Positions 61,340 through 64,000 of a stretch of 64,000 nt of DNA are shown piece by piece. The number at the start of each line of letters is the position of its first letter. Position 1 is the first letter of the stretch. Under the pieces are notes generated by a model that saw only the letters and a list, made by a program, of their open reading frames with translations, had not been told where the DNA came from and searched no databases. The stretch lies in the NCBI RefSeq assembly GCF_003112695.1, contig NZ_BFBP01000007.1:182027-246026 (forward strand), written 5' to 3'. Made by a program: the position numbers and the translations under genes. This stretch comes from Azospira sp. I13 (lineage in GTDB: Bacteria; Pseudomonadota; Gammaproteobacteria; Burkholderiales; Rhodocyclaceae).

Positions 61340-64000
61340 TCAGATGAGCAGGAAGTCCTTCACGGTCAGGCCGGCATGGTTGTCGAGCATGGCAAACTTG
61401 ATGGCCGCCATGCCGCCCACCCCATCCTGGTCGTAATACAGGGCGCCGCTCTGGGTGTCGTAAATGATGCGGTCACCGGCATCCTGGGCCGCCGTAGCGC
61501 CAGCTGCGGCATAGAAGGCGTCGCCGGACAGGCTGCCCACCTGAAGGCTCATGAACACGCTGGTGTCCAAAGCAATCCGGTCGGTACCCGTGGTGAAATC
61601 GGCAATGCGGTCCACATTGTCGGTAGCACTAAGCAGGGTAGTGAACCGGAAGACATCGCGGCCAGCCCCGCCGAACAGCCAGTCGTTGCCATTGCCGCCA
61701 TCCAGAGTGTTGGCCACGCCGTTACCGGTCAGATGGTCGTCCTTGCTGCCGCCAACGGCATTCTCGATGACCGTGCCGTAGGCAATGCCCAGGTTGTCAT
61801 GGCCCAGGTAGGTGGGCACTTGGCTCCCGGCATAGAAGGCCGGCAGCAGGTCATAGGCCGAAGTCAGCATGCCGATGGAGGAATAGCTGCCCGGCGTCAG
61901 GTCGATGGCGCAGGCCCGGGTCTGGTTGGAGCAATCCAGGGTATCCAGACCACCGCCATCCCACAGGGTCATGAAGAAGGGACGGTCCGTCGGCAGGGCA
62001 TAGGTATCGGCTCCACCGTGGCCGTTGGCATTGGCGCCGTACAGGTATTGCAGGGCGGCAATGTCGTAGGTCATGAGGGACTCGGCGCTCCACTCAAAGG
62101 CGGTGTAGCTGTAGGCCTGGGCCGTGCCGGAGACTTCCACCACATAGCTGTCCGCCGGATGTTCGTAAGACATGATGGTGTAGCGTTCGCTATCCACCGC
62201 CGTCGGCAGCACCGGGGATTCATGGGGATGCTTGAGCCCCAGGGCGTGGCCGATTTCATGGATAACCGTGGCCCAACCATAGCTGCCCGGTGAGAAGTCG
62301 GTGTTGGAATCCTGGTTATTGGCCAGGAACACATCGCCGCCCAGGCTGGAAAAGCGGGACGGGTAATAGGCGTAGCCGGCACTGCCGGCCTGGAAGTTGG
62401 TACCGAAGCGCAGCTGGCCGCCACTGCCCAGGTCGCTGACCTCGACAAAGGTGATGTTGGCGGTCTGGGCAATCTCCGCCAGCGCTTCCCGTACCGCCGT
62501 TTTCTGGACTTCCGTCATGGGCTTGAAGCCCTGGGCATCGTCCACTTTGGCGTAGAAGGGCACTTGGTTCATGAAGCTGTAGCTCAGGGTGACCGCCGTG
62601 CCCAGGGCTGCATTGCTGTTCCAGCGCACGCTGGAATCCTCGATCAGGCCGGGCAGGAGATAGTCGGGCAGGGAATAGGGCAGGGTCTGGTTGCCGTTGC
62701 CACCACCAATGTCCACACCTCCGTCAGGCAGCAGGGCTTCGATGGCGAAGGACGAACCATCGCCGAAGCGCACCCGCTCGATGCCGGTCAGGGTGTCCTT
62801 GCCGTCGGCGCCCTGGATGACGTAGCTGGTACCGGACTTGGCCACAGCATACTGGCTCCAGTTGCCGGAGAACTCCGCCACATCGTCGCCGTCGCCACCG
62901 ATCAGGATGTCATTGCCGGCCCCGCCCACCAGGACATCGTCCCCCAGCCCCCCCTTCAAGGTGTCGTTCAGGGCGCCGCCCTCGATGCGGTTGCCAAGGG
63001 CATTGCCGGTCACTGTGATGGCCTTGCTGCCCAGGTAGACCAGATTTTCGATGCCCTCGCCAAGGCTGTAGCTGGTCACGGCGTCACCGATCAGTTTGAT
63101 GGTATCGGCCTCGCCCCCTTCATCCCGCACCACGTCGCCGGCGTTATCGACGAAGTAGGTGTCGTTGCCCAGTCCCCCCTCCATGCGGTCCGCACCGCGG
63201 CCGCCGTTGAGGATGTCGTCGCCGGCACCGCCGCTGAGGCGGTTGGCCAGATCGTTGCCGGTGCCGGTGAAGGCACCGTCACCGGTGAAGCTCAGGGCCT
63301 CCACCTGGGGATTGGCTTCCAGGGTGTAGCTGGCCAGGCTGGTCTTGATCCAGTCATAGCCGCCACCGCTCAACTCCAACACCTGATCTCTGGTGTCATC
63401 AACAATGTAGATGTCGTTGCCGGCACCGCCCGTCATGACATCGGCCCCACTACCACCCTCCAACGTATCGTTGCCAGCGCCGCCGTTCAACACATCATTG
63501 CCGGCGCCGCCGCTCAGGAGATCGTCGCCCCCCTCGCCGTTGAGCACATTACTCTTGTCGTCACCCGTCAGAACATCGGCCTGCTGACTGCCGGCCATGG
63601 CCAGCAGATCCCGCGCGCCATCGCGATTGAGCAGGCGGATGGCGGCCGGATCGGCGGCAAACACCACCTGTTCCACCCCCGTCACGGTCAGCGTACGGCC
63701 CAGGCCGGTAATTTTCACGCCGCTGGCAGTGGGCAGGGAGAAGCCGTAGTCGTCAGCAGAGCCGGGGAGATAGAGGGTATCCACCCCGGCACCGCCGTCA
63801 TAGCTGTCGTTGCCGAGTTCTTCCAGGAAACGGTCGTCGCCGTCTCCCCCCAGCAGCTTGTCGTCACCGGCATTGCCGAGCAGCACATCATCCCCTGCCC
63901 CGCCCTTCAAGGTGTCGCTCAGGGCGCCGCCTTCAATGCGGTTGTTGAGGGCGTTGCCCGTCACCGTGATGGCCTTGCTGCCTTCATGGATCAGGTTCTC
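61340..64000 (-). CDS. RTX protein with internal M10 (serralysin-type) metalloprotease domain, 5' partial
   Basis: 887 codons to the window edge; the frame stays open past 64000, so the N-terminus is missing. Order as read: RTX calcium nonapeptides (GGxGxDxLx) in several blocks, interleaved with beta-rich spacers; an M10 domain with the zinc motif HEIGHALGLKH (bases 62228-62260) and Met-turn IMSYEHP (Met at 62171-62173); one more RTX block; and a C-terminal M10_C-like region ending in hydrophobic VKDFLLI, the usual type-I secretion signal. Ordinary serralysins are ~480 aa with the protease first. Here repeats also come before it. Secretion through a T1SS is expected; none is visible here. Confidence 0.92.
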   Translation of the reverse strand, partial: ENLIHEGSKAITVTGNALNNRIEGGALSDTLKGGAGDDVLLGNAGDDKLLGGDGDDRFLEELGNDSYDGGAGVDTLYLPGSADDYGFSLPTASGVKITGLGRTLTVTGVEQVVFAADPAAIRLLNRDGARDLLAMAGSQQADVLTGDDKSNVLNGEGGDDLLSGGAGNDVLNGGAGNDTLEGGSGADVMTGGAGNDIYIVDDTRDQVLELSGGGYDWIKTSLASYTLEANPQVEALSFTGDGAFTGTGNDLANRLSGGAGDDILNGGRGADRMEGGLGNDTYFVDNAGDVVRDEGGEADTIKLIGDAVTSYSLGEGIENLVYLGSKAITVTGNALGNRIEGGALNDTLKGGLGDDVLVGGAGNDILIGGDGDDVAEFSGNWSQYAVAKSGTSYVIQGADGKDTLTGIERVRFGDGSSFAIEALLPDGGVDIGGGNGNQTLPYSLPDYLLPGLIEDSSVRWNSNAALGTAVTLSYSFMNQVPFYAKVDDAQGFKPMTEVQKTAVREALAEIAQTANITFVEVSDLGSGGQLRFGTNFQAGSAGYAYYPSRFSSLGGDVFLANNQDSNTDFSPGSYGWATVIHEIGHALGLKHPHESPVLPTAVDSERYTIMSYEHPADSYVVEVSGTAQAYSYTAFEWSAESLMTYDIAALQYLYGANANGHGGADTYALPTDRPFFMTLWDGGGLDTLDCSNQTRACAIDLTPGSYSSIGMLTSAYDLLPAFYAGSQVPTYLGHDNLGIAYGTVIENAVGGSKDDHLTGNGVANTLDGGNGNDWLFGGAGRDVFRFTTLLSATDNVDRIADFTTGTDRIALDTSVFMSLQVGSLSGDAFYAAAGATAAQDAGDRIIYDTQSGALYYDQDGVGGMAAIKFAMLDNHAGLTVKDFLLI
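62882..63049 (-). repeat. duplicated 56-codon RTX module, copy 1
   Basis: Encodes a unit beginning ENLVYLGSKAITVTGNALG and ending GGDGDD. It aligns without gaps to 63833-64000, 951 bp away, at both protein and DNA level. Confidence 0.85.
63833..64000 (-). repeat. duplicated 56-codon RTX module, copy 2 (may continue past the window)
   Basis: Encodes ENLIHEGSKAITVTGNALN to GGDGDD, the same length as copy 1 with scattered substitutions. It indicates internal tandem amplification of a ~317-residue super-repeat. Confidence 0.85.

Noticed and set aside
62882..64000. Regular DNA repeats resembling a CRISPR array
   Set aside because: They are in-frame calcium-binding nonapeptide codons of the RTX protein, without constant-length spacers or cas genes.

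Overview
The window is GC-rich, gene-dense proteobacterial chromosome. The gene set points to a nitrogen-fixing betaproteobacterium, most likely Rhodocyclales (Azospira/Dechloromonas/Azonexus type). Supporting features are a TorF-type porin in front of glnK-amtB, thiS-thiG followed by trmB, ubiB and ubiK, a nifV-nifW-fixABCX cluster, and many c-di-GMP genes. The genus is an inference from gene content. I see no rRNA, tRNA, CRISPR array, transposase or prophage.

Layout. 0-5.4 kb: ubiB, then a two-gene arginine catabolism unit made of an arginase-ornithine aminotransferase fusion and an ALDH7-type dehydrogenase. 5.4-11.2 kb: a PAS-GGDEF-EAL protein, a sodium:solute symporter and a PPK2 polyphosphate kinase. 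11.4-14.5 kb: thiS, thiG, an unknown exported protein and trmB. 14.6-24.7 kb: signalling, with a binding lipoprotein plus membrane GGDEF-EAL pair, then on the minus strand a 1325-residue hybrid kinase, an HD-GYP response regulator and a BamE-like lipoprotein. 24.7-27.9 kb: a Bcr/CflA transporter, yifB and ubiK. 28-30.9 kb: porin-glnK-amtB behind a sigma-54 promoter with two NtrC-type sites and an IHF-type site. 31-41.5 kb: hemerythrin, a phosphoesterase, purU, thrH, a second binding-protein/GGDEF-EAL pair, ABC-F yheS, a stand-alone HD-GYP protein and a coiled-coil periplasmic protein. 41.5-47.7 kb: the minus-strand nif/fix cluster nifV-nifW-fixA-fixB-fixC-fixX, then a ferritin-like protein and a thioredoxin-fold 2Fe-2S ferredoxin. 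It is read from a -24/-12 promoter with an IHF-type site and a NifA upstream activator sequence. 47.9-53.3 kb: hemW, rdgB, an unknown gene, rph, a PP2C phosphatase and a Ser/Thr kinase. 53.4-61.3 kb: yicC, gmk, rpoZ, spoT, dadA, an enoyl-CoA hydratase, tatD and a bestrophin. 61.3-64 kb: the 3' part of an RTX/M10 metalloprotease gene whose start lies beyond the window.

Three themes run through the window. The first is nitrogen control: two sigma-54 promoters of different classes (NtrC-type and NifA-type) drive ammonium sensing/uptake and the supply of homocitrate and low-potential electrons to nitrogenase. The nitrogenase structural genes are not here. The second is c-di-GMP signalling: three GGDEF-EAL proteins and two HD-GYP proteins, with two of the GGDEF-EAL genes joined to periplasmic binding-protein genes. 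The third is respiration and stress, with ubiB, ubiK, ppk2, spoT and a hemerythrin with an FNR-like box.

The least-described items are the arginase-aminotransferase fusion, the two binding-protein/c-di-GMP pairs, a 190-bp inverted-repeat element inside the fix cluster whose core recurs at 18.7 kb, the RTX protease with calcium-repeat blocks on both sides of its catalytic domain, and unknown genes at 12.4 and 49.8 kb.
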